DNA of 46,793 bases from Streptomyces sp. sk2.1. GTDB taxonomy: Bacteria > Actinomycetota > Actinomycetes > Streptomycetales > Streptomycetaceae. Position 1 is the first letter of the stretch; each line of letters starts with the position of its first letter. The position numbers and the translations under genes are program-made. Positions 8,142 to 16,672 of this stretch are shown here, one piece after another. The stretch is taken from positions 306,960-353,752 of the forward strand of contig NZ_RDBO01000077.1 in assembly GCF_008120935.1 (NCBI RefSeq), written 5' to 3'. The notes below the pieces were generated by a model. It saw only the letters and a list, made by a program, of their open reading frames with translations, made no database searches and was not told where the DNA came from.

Positions 8142-9271
8142 CGGCCTCCCCGCCGGTACCGCCGGCCTCCTCGCCCGCATCGCCCGCGCCGTCCGCATCG
8201 CCGGTCTCTCCGCCCGTACCGGTGGCGGCGGATCCGCGGGGCGGGCGCCCGCCCCGCGAGCACCGCCACGACATCGACCTGATCAGGCTGCTCTGCTCGG
8301 TCGGCGTGATCCTCTGCCACACGGGCTCCGCGTTCGTGAACGCCGTCGGCCGCGAGCCCTCGGGCGGGGCGGGCACCTACTGGGCGGGGCTGGTGGCGGA
8401 CTCGGCCGGCCGGTTCGCCGTGCCGCTGTTCTTCGCCATCGCCGGATGGGTCGTCCTGGTCGGCGCCCCGCCGAAGGACGGCGCGCAACTGCGGCGGCGC
8501 ATCGTGCGCATCGTGCTGCCGCTCGCCGTGTGGACCGCCCTCCACCTGGCATGGGGGCGGCTGCGCGGCACCAACGACGACCCGGTCGGCGACCTGGCGC
8601 TCGACTCGCTCCTCGCCTCGGTGCGCCCCGCCTACCACCTCTGGTACCTGTACGCCTACATCCCCGTGATCATGCTCCTGGCCTTCGTGGTGCTGGTGCG
8701 GTCGGGCAGGCGGCCGTGGGGGCTGGGCGCGGCGCTCCTGGTCCTGGCGGCGGCGCCGTCCCTCTTCGGCGACCTCTCCGAGGTCACCGGCACCGAACTG
8801 CCGCGCTTCGGCTGGGGCTTCGGCCCGTACCAGCTGATCTACGCGGTGCTGGGCGCGTTCCTGCTCGCGCTGCCCGCCGGAGCCACCGGGCGCAAGCGCC
8901 TGCTGTGGACCCTGCCCGCGCTGGTGGCGCTGGCCGCGGTGATCGGCTACCAGTACCGGGTCCACTACGCGATCCCGTACGCCAGTGTGCTGGTGGCGCT
9001 GTTCAGCGCGGGGGTGCTGCTCTCCCTGCACCGGCTGCGGATTCCCGAGGGGCTGCGCCCCCGTCTGACCCGGCTGGCCGACGCGTCGTTCGGCGCCTAC
9101 CTGGTCCACGTCCTGGTCCTCGGCGTGCTCACGGACCTGTTCGTCTCCACCGGCCTGTCCCTGCCGTCGGCCGCCGCGCTGATGGTCGCGGTGACGGCGG
9201 CGACCACGCTGCTGTCGTTCGGCGCGGCGCTGCTGTGGGGACGGCTGGGGATGAGCAGGGTGCTCGGCTGA
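8138..9271 (+). CDS. Acyltransferase 3 family membrane O-acyltransferase
   Basis: A 377-residue polytopic protein with about ten hydrophobic segments. The N-terminal block HDIDLIRLLCSVGVILCHTGSAF carries the D-x-x-R and H residues typical of acyltransferase-3 proteins, and the C-terminal FGAYLVHVLVLGVL is also family-typical. These enzymes move acyl groups, usually acetyl, onto extracytoplasmic glycans. The GTG start at 8138 overlaps the previous stop. The first 45 residues are a proline/serine/alanine-rich low-complexity tail (SPPVPPASSPASPAPSAS) of unknown role. In an operon with two glycosyltransferases, O-acetylation of the polymer is the natural guess (inference). Confidence 0.82.
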   Translation: MTASPPVPPASSPASPAPSASPVSPPVPVAADPRGGRPPREHRHDIDLIRLLCSVGVILCHTGSAFVNAVGREPSGGAGTYWAGLVADSAGRFAVPLFFAIAGWVVLVGAPPKDGAQLRRRIVRIVLPLAVWTALHLAWGRLRGTNDDPVGDLALDSLLASVRPAYHLWYLYAYIPVIMLLAFVVLVRSGRRPWGLGAALLVLAAAPSLFGDLSEVTGTELPRFGWGFGPYQLIYAVLGAFLLALPAGATGRKRLLWTLPALVALAAVIGYQYRVHYAIPYASVLVALFSAGVLLSLHRLRIPEGLRPRLTRLADASFGAYLVHVLVLGVLTDLFVSTGLSLPSAAALMVAVTAATTLLSFGAALLWGRLGMSRVLG

Positions 9272-9272
9272 A

Positions 9273-9312
9273 CCCGGTGTTCCGGGCGGGACCGCCCGCC
9301 CGGAACACCGGG
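9273..9312. terminator. Bidirectional terminator, 18-bp perfect stem
   Basis: Bases 9273-9290 pair perfectly with 9295-9312 around the loop ACCG. It lies between convergent genes ending at 9271 (+) and 9322 (-). There is no U-tract, as is common in Streptomyces. Confidence 0.8.
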
Positions 9313-9321
9313 AGCCCCGGG

Positions 9322-10638
9322 TCAGCGCAGTACGGTCCGTCCCAGCCGGCGCGCCTTCCGGGCCGCCCGCCGCACCGCCGGTCTGCGGGAGAGGGCGGCG
9401 AGCCGGCCGGGCAGACCGCCGGGGAGCCCGAGCACCGTGAGCCTGCGCCGCGGGAACAGCCGCTGCTCGTCCGGCGTGACGCCGTCCGCGAGGTACGCGG
9501 TGGCGGCCGGCCGCAGCCCCGGGTGGATCCGCGGCTGCATCGTGAACCCGATCGCGGCCACCAGCCGACCCGTGTCGCCGGGCGTCCGGGTGCGCCCCGT
9601 CTCCAGCTCGGGCAGCAGGGTGTGGGCGAGGACCGCCGGTACCCGGTTGCTGTTCTGATACGGCGTCAGCCTCTCCAGCAGCATCCCCGTACCGGTACGG
9701 GCGGTGTCCAGGCCGTACAGCTGCCGGGCCGTGAACAGCGCGGTGGAGAAGCAGCCCACGACGAGCACCGGACGCAACCGCTCGTACAGCGTCTCCGCGA
9801 GCACCGGCGCGTCGAGCACGGTGAACTCCACGCCGAGCCGGGCGGCCTCGGCCTCCAGCAGCCGGGACCAGCGGGCGGGCGCCGTCGGATGGGGCTTGAA
9901 GACGATCTGCCGGTGCCCGCGCGCGGCGGTCCCGCGCAGCATGCGCAGGTGCAGCTCCTCTTCCTCCTCGGCGGTGAGGATGTCCAGCGCCGAGAGGTAC
10001 TGGCCGAGCAGGAGCGCCGGAGCGTCGTACGGGATCTCCGGTGCGGGCGTGCGCGCCCCGATCTGTCCGAGGACCGCGCGGAAGGCGTCGTCGGGAACGG
10101 TCTCCGCCCCGACGCCGAACTCCGTGAGCAGCAGGGGTTCCAGGCCCGGCACCAGATCGAGGTGGAGGACCCGGCGCACCCGCGTGCCGAGCAGCGGGTC
10201 GAGCTTGATCCGGGTGGGCCCGTAGCTCATCAGCCCGTCCGCGTACACGTCCACGGCCGCGCCCGTGAAGATCCCGGTGACGGCGAGGGCCGGGTTGACC
10301 TGGATGGACTCGACGGCGAACTCGACGTCGTCGTCGCCCAGTTCCCACAGCCTGCGCAGATGGCGCTCCCACAGCGGTACGTCCTCGGTCCGCGGCGACC
10401 AGCCCGACGGGTGGAACGGCTCGATCGCCGCGTTCCAGGAGAGCACCTCGTCGAACCGGTCCCGGATCGCCTCGAAGCCCGGCATCGCGTCGAGCGGCGG
10501 CGCGACCTCGGGGACGGCGGCGTTGTTGCTGATCAGCAATATGCGCCGGTCCGCGGGCCGGATGAGGCCCGTGTCGACGGCCGCGGCCAGGGTGGCCGCG
10601 CCGTAGAGGGTGGAGGCACAGAGGATCTGAGTGGTCAT
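9322..10638 (-). CDS. Polysialyltransferase-like glycosyltransferase, second copy
   Basis: A 438-residue paralogue of the protein at 6798-8141. It has the same opening (STLYGAATLAAAVDTG), YADGLMSYGPTR (residues 132-135), FKPHPTAP (248-254) and VVGCFSTAL (294-301), and a basic C-terminal tail rich in Arg and Ala. The same family and role are proposed: polymerisation of a CMP-activated nonulosonic acid. ATG at 10638 overlaps the stop of the upstream GT2 gene by four bases (ATGA), so the two are co-translated. Two divergent copies suggest two linkages or two acceptor positions rather than redundancy (inference). Confidence 0.78.
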   Translation of the reverse strand: MTTQILCASTLYGAATLAAAVDTGLIRPADRRILLISNNAAVPEVAPPLDAMPGFEAIRDRFDEVLSWNAAIEPFHPSGWSPRTEDVPLWERHLRRLWELGDDDVEFAVESIQVNPALAVTGIFTGAAVDVYADGLMSYGPTRIKLDPLLGTRVRRVLHLDLVPGLEPLLLTEFGVGAETVPDDAFRAVLGQIGARTPAPEIPYDAPALLLGQYLSALDILTAEEEEELHLRMLRGTAARGHRQIVFKPHPTAPARWSRLLEAEAARLGVEFTVLDAPVLAETLYERLRPVLVVGCFSTALFTARQLYGLDTARTGTGMLLERLTPYQNSNRVPAVLAHTLLPELETGRTRTPGDTGRLVAAIGFTMQPRIHPGLRPAATAYLADGVTPDEQRLFPRRRLTVLGLPGGLPGRLAALSRRPAVRRAARKARRLGRTVLR

Positions 10639-11615
10639 GCGGCGGCCCTCGCGGCGGCGAAGGGACGACGGCGCAGCCGTCGCAGCCGGGCGGACCTGTC
10701 GGCGTCCATGGCGTCGATCGTCTCTTTCAGAATGTCCTGCGGCATGCGGTGCAGCGCTGCCGCGCCCCTGTCGAGAAGGCCGCGGGCGACGGCCGGCTCG
10801 AATTTCGAAATGGTCGCCAAATGGTGGGAGATCAGTGCGCAATAGGTGCGCACCGCTTTCGGCAGCAGCGCGTCGGCCTCCGGATCCCGTGCGGTCTCGT
10901 CGAGGACCTGGTCGAACGCGCGAATGAAATCGAGTTGCCGGATGTCGCCGATCTGGGTCAATGAGGAGGAGACCCCGCGCCGGTAGAAGACCCCGAGCAG
11001 GCCGACCGCGGCGAACGACTCCGCCTCCCGGTGCAGCCGCCAGATCCACGGCCGGTCCTCGGCGGTGCGCAGCCCGTCCGTGAAATGGATCAGTCCGCGC
11101 TCCACCAGGCGGCGGTGGTAGACGCCGGCCCAGGCGTACGGGTAGTCGACGGAGGTGGTGCGCCCGACCGGGAGGATCGCGTCGCGCGGGTTCATCGGCA
11201 CGTCCCGCAGGCCGTGCGGCACCCGGGCCACGGTGCGCGACCTGGCGTGGCACTGCACATGGTCGGTCCGCAGGAAGTCGCACCCCAGCCGGTCCATGGC
11301 GGCGACCAGTTCGGCGCAGTACCCGGGGGCCAGCCAGTCGTCCCCGTCGAGGAACGTGACGTACTGGCCGCCCGCCGCGTCGAGGCCGGTGTTGCGGGCG
11401 GTCGCCAGCCCCTGGTTCTGTTCGTGCCGCCGCAGCACCACCCCGGGGATCTCGTCCCGCGCCCGGAGCAGGACGTCCGCGGTCCCGTCGGTCGAGGCGT
11501 CGTCGACGAGGACGAACTCGAAGTCCTCGCGCGCGTTGGCGCGCAGACTTCGAAGGGTGTCGGAGGCATATGTCCGCACGTTGTAGAACGGCACGATGAC
11601 GGAGAGCTTAACCAC
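10635..11615 (-). CDS. Family 2 glycosyltransferase, second copy
   Basis: A 326-residue GT-A enzyme paralogous to the one at 5830-6795: KLSVIVPFYNVRTYASDTL, VDDASTDGT, LDGDDW, TAEDRPWIW, FYRRGVSSSLTQIGD and LLPKAVRTYCALI. It starts at a GTG at 11615. It heads a two-gene minus-strand operon with the second polysialyltransferase-like gene and is divergent from the DUF6716-like gene, with about 210 bp between. The C-terminal third uses more A/T-ending codons than its neighbours (for example around 10800-10960), a possible sign of a different history. Donor and acceptor are unknown. Confidence 0.87.
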   Translation of the reverse strand: MVKLSVIVPFYNVRTYASDTLRSLRANAREDFEFVLVDDASTDGTADVLLRARDEIPGVVLRRHEQNQGLATARNTGLDAAGGQYVTFLDGDDWLAPGYCAELVAAMDRLGCDFLRTDHVQCHARSRTVARVPHGLRDVPMNPRDAILPVGRTTSVDYPYAWAGVYHRRLVERGLIHFTDGLRTAEDRPWIWRLHREAESFAAVGLLGVFYRRGVSSSLTQIGDIRQLDFIRAFDQVLDETARDPEADALLPKAVRTYCALISHHLATISKFEPAVARGLLDRGAAALHRMPQDILKETIDAMDADRSARLRRLRRRPFAAARAAA

Positions 11616-11823
11616 TCGGTCAAGCTAAGGGCGGTTTCGGCATTTACCTTGTCCCGGAGAAGTACTGCGGGTGAACGGCGCATGCGGAAATGGTGAACCG
11701 GCGTGAATGCGCGGGTTCTCCGGGGCGTGAACCGGGCCGATTAGCCAATCGTCGACGGGCTGTTAACCAGCTGTTGCCGTCGCGTTGGGCCGCGAATCGA
11801 AATGCCTTCCTAAGTTCTGGGAC

Positions 11824-13173
11824 GTGCCCCCACGTACCGAAAAGACGACCGCCCTCCGGGTAGCCGTGCTCGCCGACTCCGACACCCGGTGGAAATGGGG
11901 CGCGCTCACCGCGCGCCGCCTCACCGCCGGTGCGTCCGACGCGTCGGCGCAGCGCGTCGAGATCAGCGGACTGCTGCTGCGCGGCCGGGCCACCCCGACC
12001 CCGCGCCAGCTCGCCGAGGTCGGCGACGTCGGCATCGGACCCGACCGGGTGCGCGAGGTGACGGCCGTCGAGTTCCTGCACGCGGTGCGCGACGAGGGGT
12101 ACGACGTGGTCGTCCTCGCCCTCGTCGGCGGCGGCGTCCAGGCCATGCTGCACGGCCTCGCCGCGCTGCGGCTGCCGACCCGGCCCGTCGTCGTCACCGG
12201 CTACGTCGGCGTCGTCTACGAGAAGCTCGCCGACGGACTGCTGCTGCGGCACGGCGCGGACGTCGTCCTCGCCAACTCCCGCCACGACGCGGAGCGTTTC
12301 CGCGCGGTGTACGAGGGAGTGGGCGCCGACGCCTCGGCCGTCACGGAGGCCGCCCTGCCGTTCCTCGGCGGCGAACCGCACCGCCCGGAGAAGGGCCGCG
12401 ACACCGTCGTCTTCGCCGCCCAGCCGTCCGTGCCGGCCTCCCGCGCCGACCGCACGTACCTGCTGCGCAGGCTCGTCGAACACGCCCGGCTGCACCCCGG
12501 CCGCGAGGTGGTGCTGAAGCTGCGCTCCAAGCCCGGCGAGCACACCACGCACATCGAGGAACTCCCGTACCAGCGGCTCGCCGAGAGGCTGCCCGGCGGG
12601 ACGCCGCCCAACTTCCGCCTGGCGTACGGGAACATGGGCGAGGTCCTGGACCGCACCGACCTGCTGGTCACGGTCTCCTCGACCGCCGCGCTGGAGTCCC
12701 TGCACCGGCGCATCCCGACCGCGGTCCTCACCGACCTCGGCGTCCGCGAGGCCCTCGGCAACCACCACTTCGTCGGCTCCGGACTGCTCACCTCCTGGGA
12801 CCACCTCGACGGCGGGCTGCGCCCCGAGCCCGACCCGGAGTGGCTGGCCGGCCAGGGCGTCGCCGCCGACGGCACGTACGCCACCGCCTACGACCACGCC
12901 CGCGCCCGCGTCGACGCGCTGCTCGCCGCCCCCCGGCTGCCCGACCTCGCCCCCTACTACACCCCGGCCACCGCGCCCGGCTACCTCCCCGGCATCCTCG
13001 CCCGCCACCACCTCGCCCCCGACGGCCACCCGCTGCCGGGCGCCGAACGGCCGCGCGAGACGGGCGGGGTGCGCGGAGCGGTCCGCGAGGCGGTCCGGGA
13101 GGCGGCGCGCGGCGCGTACCGGCAGGGCGTCCAGCGGGTCGCCCCCGTCATCCGGCGGATGGGCGAGCTGTGA
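11824..13173 (+). CDS. DUF6716-like putative glycosyltransferase
   Basis: A 449-residue protein without membrane segments. It opens with a nucleotide-fold strand (LRVAVLADSDTRWKWGALTARRL), then VVTGYVGVVYEKLADGLLLRHGADVVLANSRHDAERF, and has LLVTVSSTAALESLHRRIPTAVL near residue 285, which resembles the Ser/Thr motif of sialyltransferase-like GT-B enzymes. I associate it from memory with the DUF6716 putative glycosyltransferases of this cluster type. The GTG at 11824 is chosen because the only earlier in-frame start is a TTG with no support. It overlaps the possible upstream start of the next gene by GTGA. The basic C-terminal 40 residues (VREAVREAARGAYRQG) look like an amphipathic, perhaps membrane-associating, helix. 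Confidence 0.65.
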   Translation: MPPRTEKTTALRVAVLADSDTRWKWGALTARRLTAGASDASAQRVEISGLLLRGRATPTPRQLAEVGDVGIGPDRVREVTAVEFLHAVRDEGYDVVVLALVGGGVQAMLHGLAALRLPTRPVVVTGYVGVVYEKLADGLLLRHGADVVLANSRHDAERFRAVYEGVGADASAVTEAALPFLGGEPHRPEKGRDTVVFAAQPSVPASRADRTYLLRRLVEHARLHPGREVVLKLRSKPGEHTTHIEELPYQRLAERLPGGTPPNFRLAYGNMGEVLDRTDLLVTVSSTAALESLHRRIPTAVLTDLGVREALGNHHFVGSGLLTSWDHLDGGLRPEPDPEWLAGQGVAADGTYATAYDHARARVDALLAAPRLPDLAPYYTPATAPGYLPGILARHHLAPDGHPLPGAERPRETGGVRGAVREAVREAARGAYRQGVQRVAPVIRRMGEL

Positions 13174-13176
13174 CCC

Positions 13177-13278
13177 CGCCGCCCACCGTGCTCGCCGTGA
13201 TCCCCGCCCCCTCCGACCCGACCCCGACCCCAGGAGCAGCGATGACGCCGCCCACCGTGCTCGCCGTGATCCCCGCCC
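13177..13278 (+). repeat. 33-bp exact direct repeat around the CMP-sugar synthetase start
   Basis: Bases 13177-13209 are identical to 13246-13278, offset by 69 bp, so the copies are in the same reading frame. Each copy carries a start codon just upstream (GTG at 13170; ATG at 13242) and encodes PPTVLAVIPA. Confidence 0.9.
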
Positions 13279-14468
13279 GCGGCGGATCCAAGGGCGTACC
13301 GGCCAAGAACCTCGCCCAGGTCGGCGGCGTACCGCTGGTCGCCCGCGCCGTACGCGCCTGCCTGGCCTCCCGCGAGGTCACGGACGTCGTCGTGACGACC
13401 GACGACGCGGCCATCGCCGACGCGGCCCGCGCCGCGGGCGACACCACGGGCGCCCCCGAGCGGCTGCACATCGTCCAGCGTCCCGCGGCCATCGCCGGGG
13501 ACAGGTCCAGCAGCGAGGACGCGGTGCTGCACGCCCTGGACGCGTACGAGGCGATGCGCGACCGGAAGGCCGACGTGGTGCTGCTCGTCCAGTGCACCAG
13601 CCCCTTCGTCGTACGGGAGGACATCGACGGCGTCGCCGCCGCGGTCGCCCGCGACGGCGCCGACACGGCGGTCACGGTCGCCCCCTTCCACGGCTTCCTC
13701 TGGCGCGACGGCAGCGCGATCGAGGAGGGCAACTACGGCGTCAACCACGACAAGTCCGTACGCCAGATGCGCCAGGACCGCCCCGAGGACCTCCTCGAAA
13801 CCGGCACCGCGTACGCCATGGACGTCGAGGGCTTCCGCACCCACCGCCACCGCTTCTTCGGCCACACCGCGCTGGTGCGCACCGACGCCGCGCGGGTCCT
13901 GGAGGTCGACGACCCGCACGACCTGGCCCGCGCCCGCGCCCTCGCCCCGCTGCTCGACCCGTCGCCGCTGCCCACCCTCGACGACGTCGACGCCGTCGTG
14001 CTGGACTTCGACGGCACCCAGACCGACGACCGGGTCCTCATCGACGCCGACGGACGCGAGATCGTCGCCGTCCACCGCGGCGACGGCCTGGGCATCGCCG
14101 CGCTGCGCAGGGCCGGGCTGCCGCTGCTGATCCTGTCCACCGAGCAGAACCCGGTCGTCGCGGCCCGCGCCCACAAGCTCCGCATCCCGGTCCTGCACGG
14201 CATCGACCGCAAGGACCTCGCGCTCAAGCAGTGGTGCGACGAACAGTCCATCGCTCCCGAACGTGTCCTCTACGTCGGCAACGACGTCAACGACCTGCCC
14301 TGCTTCGCACTCGCCGGCTGGCCCGTCGCCGTCGCGAGCGCCCACGACTCGGTACGGGCGGCCGCACGCGCCGTCACGACCGTCCCCGGCGGCTTCGGCG
14401 CCATCCGCGAGATCGCGGCATGGCTGCTCGGCCCCACCCTCACGACCACCGCCAAGTCCCCCAAGTGA
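13242..14468 (+). CDS. CMP-nonulosonate synthetase fused to KdsC-like HAD phosphatase
   Basis: A 408-residue two-domain enzyme. Residues 1-235 are a NeuA-type cytidylyltransferase (VLAVIPARGGSKGVPAKNL, the CTP loop; VLLVQCTSPFVVREDID; ETGTAYAMDVEGF) that activates sialic or Kdn-type acid as CMP-sugar. Residues 245-400 are a HAD phosphatase like KdsC (VVLDFDGTQTDDRVLI with nucleophile Asp255; LYVGNDVNDLPC), suited to removing the 9-phosphate made by a NANS-type synthase. The order parallels animal CMAS. ATG 13242 is preferred because AGGAG precedes it; an upstream in-frame GTG at 13170, coupled to the previous stop, would add 24 residues. The NeuB-type gene follows after 60 bp. Confidence 0.87.
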   Translation: MTPPTVLAVIPARGGSKGVPAKNLAQVGGVPLVARAVRACLASREVTDVVVTTDDAAIADAARAAGDTTGAPERLHIVQRPAAIAGDRSSSEDAVLHALDAYEAMRDRKADVVLLVQCTSPFVVREDIDGVAAAVARDGADTAVTVAPFHGFLWRDGSAIEEGNYGVNHDKSVRQMRQDRPEDLLETGTAYAMDVEGFRTHRHRFFGHTALVRTDAARVLEVDDPHDLARARALAPLLDPSPLPTLDDVDAVVLDFDGTQTDDRVLIDADGREIVAVHRGDGLGIAALRRAGLPLLILSTEQNPVVAARAHKLRIPVLHGIDRKDLALKQWCDEQSIAPERVLYVGNDVNDLPCFALAGWPVAVASAHDSVRAAARAVTTVPGGFGAIREIAAWLLGPTLTTTAKSPK

Positions 14469-14528
14469 TCCCGGGTCCCCGAGCCCGCCACGTCATCCGA
14501 GCCACCCGAGCTTAAGGAAACACACCTC

Positions 14529-15461
14529 ATGAGCACCTCCCGCCTGCGCACCTTCGGCACCCGCACCGCCGGCCCCGGCCGCCCCGTCTACATCACCGGC
14601 GAGATCGGCATCAACCACAACGGCGACCTCGACAACGCCCTCGCCCTGATCGACATCGCCGCCGAGGCCGGCTGCGACGCGGTCAAGTTCCAGAAGCGCA
14701 CCCCGGAGATCTGCACCCCGCGCGACCAGTGGGACATCGAGCGCGACACCCCCTGGGGCCGGATGACGTACATCGACTACCGCCACCGCGTCGAGTTCGG
14801 CGAGGACGAGTACCGGGCCATCTCCGAGCACTGCGCCCGGCGCGGCATCGACTGGTTCGCCTCCCCGTGGGACACCGAGGCCGTCGCCTTCCTGGAGAAG
14901 TTCGACGTCCCCGCCCACAAGGTCGCCTCGGCCTCGCTCACCGACGACGAGCTGCTGCGCGCGCTGCGCGCCACCGGCCGCACGGTCATCCTCTCCACCG
15001 GCATGTCCACCCCGAAGCAGATCCGCCACGCGGTGGAGGTCCTCGGCTCGGACAACATCCTGCTCTGCCACGCCACTTCGACGTACCCGGCCAAGGCCGA
15101 GGAGCTGAACCTGCGGGTCATCAACACCCTCCAGCAGGAGTACCCCAACGTCCCGATCGGCTACAGCGGCCACGAGACCGGCCTCCAGACGACCCTGGCC
15201 GCCGTCGCCCTCGGCGCCACGTTCGTCGAGCGCCACATCACCCTGGACCGCGCCATGTGGGGCTCCGACCAGGCCGCCTCCGTCGAGCCGCAGGGCCTCA
15301 GCCGCCTGGTCCGCGACATCCGCACCATCGAGGCCTCGCTCGGCGACGGCGTCAAGAAGGTGTACGAGTCCGAGCTCGGCCCGATGAAGAAGCTCCGCCG
15401 GGTCACGGGCGTCGTCGCCGAGAGCGAGGCGGTCGCGGCCGCCGAGCCGGTCGCGGTCTGA
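14529..15461 (+). CDS. NeuB-type nonulosonic acid synthase lacking SAF domain
   Basis: A 310-residue TIM-barrel enzyme of the N-acetylneuraminate/Kdn synthase family, which condenses phosphoenolpyruvate with a hexose or its 6-phosphate. Motifs: ITGEIGINHNGDLDNAL (residues 22-38), DAVKFQKRTPE, FASPWDTEAV, STGMSTPKQIRHAV, HATSTYPAK, IGYSGHE and FVERHITLDR. Usual NeuB/NANS proteins are about 345-360 residues with a C-terminal antifreeze-like (SAF) domain; here the barrel ends in a short helical tail and no SAF follows. ATG 14529 follows AAGGAAA. With the preceding CMP-synthetase/phosphatase it forms a route to an activated nonulosonic acid. Kdn is the likely product by analogy with S. coelicolor teichulosonic acid, not proven by sequence. 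Confidence 0.88.
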   Translation: MSTSRLRTFGTRTAGPGRPVYITGEIGINHNGDLDNALALIDIAAEAGCDAVKFQKRTPEICTPRDQWDIERDTPWGRMTYIDYRHRVEFGEDEYRAISEHCARRGIDWFASPWDTEAVAFLEKFDVPAHKVASASLTDDELLRALRATGRTVILSTGMSTPKQIRHAVEVLGSDNILLCHATSTYPAKAEELNLRVINTLQQEYPNVPIGYSGHETGLQTTLAAVALGATFVERHITLDRAMWGSDQAASVEPQGLSRLVRDIRTIEASLGDGVKKVYESELGPMKKLRRVTGVVAESEAVAAAEPVAV

Positions 15462-15472
15462 CGGGCCGACCG

Positions 15473-16528
15473 GTGAACCTCGCCTTCGTCGAGAGCCCGG
15501 TCCAGCTCCTGAACGTCCTGGAGTGGGCCTACGCAGAGGGAGGCGACGACCGGGTCCTGACGGACATCACGGTCGTCGTCCTCCCCCCGGTCGACCCGAT
15601 GTCGCGCGGCCAGCTGCGCCGGATGGCGGAGCTGGCCCGCGACGAGGGCATCCACGTCCGCTGGCAGGAGGCGCGCGGCGGCGCGAGCGCTCCCTTGAAG
15701 AGCCTCCGTGACCTGGCCGGACTCGTCCGCGGGGCCCGCCACGTCGTCATCGGCGACCCGTTCTCCCGGTACGTGCAGCTCCTGCTCACCATGGTCCGGG
15801 CCCGCCGCCTCACGGTGGTCGACGACGGCACCGCCACCATGGAGTTCGTCGCCCAGCTGGCCCGCGGCGAACGCCTGGTGCGCTGGCACCGCAAGGGCGG
15901 CTCGGGCCCGCGCGAACTGGTCCTGGCCCCGGTCACGGCCCGCGCCCGCAGCCGCTTCGTCCCGTCCGACACCCGCACGGTCGAGGTCTTCACGGCGATG
16001 CCGGTCGAGGCCCCGCCCGGCGTCACCATCACCCCCAACACCTTCGCCTGGACCCGCGCCCGCTTCGGCCCGCCGAACCTCACCAGGGGCGCGGACCTGG
16101 TCGGCACCTCCCTCGTCGAGACGGGCGTGGTCGACCGGGACCAGTACCTGGAGGCCGTCGCCGCCCTGTCCCGCACCCACGGGGCGACCCGCTACTTCGC
16201 CCACCGCCGCGAGTCCACCGACAAGCTCCACGCCCTGGAGGCCCTCACCGGCCTGGAGATCGTCCGCCCCGACCTCCCCCTGGAACTCATCGCCCGCCGC
16301 GGCCCGATCGGCCGCACGGTCCTCAGCTTCCCCTCCACCGTCGTCCACACCCTGCCCCTCGCCCTGGCCGGCACCGAGGTGAAGGTCGCGGTCTGCGACA
16401 TCGCCCCGGAATGGCTCCGCGACACGGCCTCCCCCCGCGCCCAGGGCTTCCTGAGCGGCGTCACGGCAACCGCCCGCGACGTACAGCGCCTGGCCCCGTG
16501 GCGCGCCACGGCGGTGACGGAGGCGTAG
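15473..16528 (+). CDS. Sialyltransferase-like protein (GT52/polyST-like)
   Basis: A 351-residue soluble protein. It opens with VNLAFVESPVQLLNVLEW, reminiscent of the FVESPLQ-type start of capsular and LOS sialyltransferases. A D-D-G motif lies at 117-119 (TVVDDGTATMEF). TRYFAHRRESTDK (244-246) is where an H-P or H-P-R motif is expected, and VLSFPSTVVHTL (285-289) fits the Ser/Thr motif. So it is probably a third enzyme transferring the CMP-activated sugar, perhaps priming the chain. GTG 15473 starts 12 bases after the NeuB stop, so the two genes are co-transcribed. The assignment rests on motifs rather than clear family identity. Confidence 0.6.
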   Translation: MNLAFVESPVQLLNVLEWAYAEGGDDRVLTDITVVVLPPVDPMSRGQLRRMAELARDEGIHVRWQEARGGASAPLKSLRDLAGLVRGARHVVIGDPFSRYVQLLLTMVRARRLTVVDDGTATMEFVAQLARGERLVRWHRKGGSGPRELVLAPVTARARSRFVPSDTRTVEVFTAMPVEAPPGVTITPNTFAWTRARFGPPNLTRGADLVGTSLVETGVVDRDQYLEAVAALSRTHGATRYFAHRRESTDKLHALEALTGLEIVRPDLPLELIARRGPIGRTVLSFPSTVVHTLPLALAGTEVKVAVCDIAPEWLRDTASPRAQGFLSGVTATARDVQRLAPWRATAVTEA

Positions 16529-16672
16529 GAGCCGACGCCGATGGCCTTCGGCCGCCGGGAGCCGACGCCGCCCGGAACGGACCGGTGTGCTCGCTCGTTC
16601 CTTCCTCGACATTCCGGCCGAGGTTCCGGCCGGCAGCTGATGCCACCGCCCCGTCGGTCCGGGGGTACCGGA

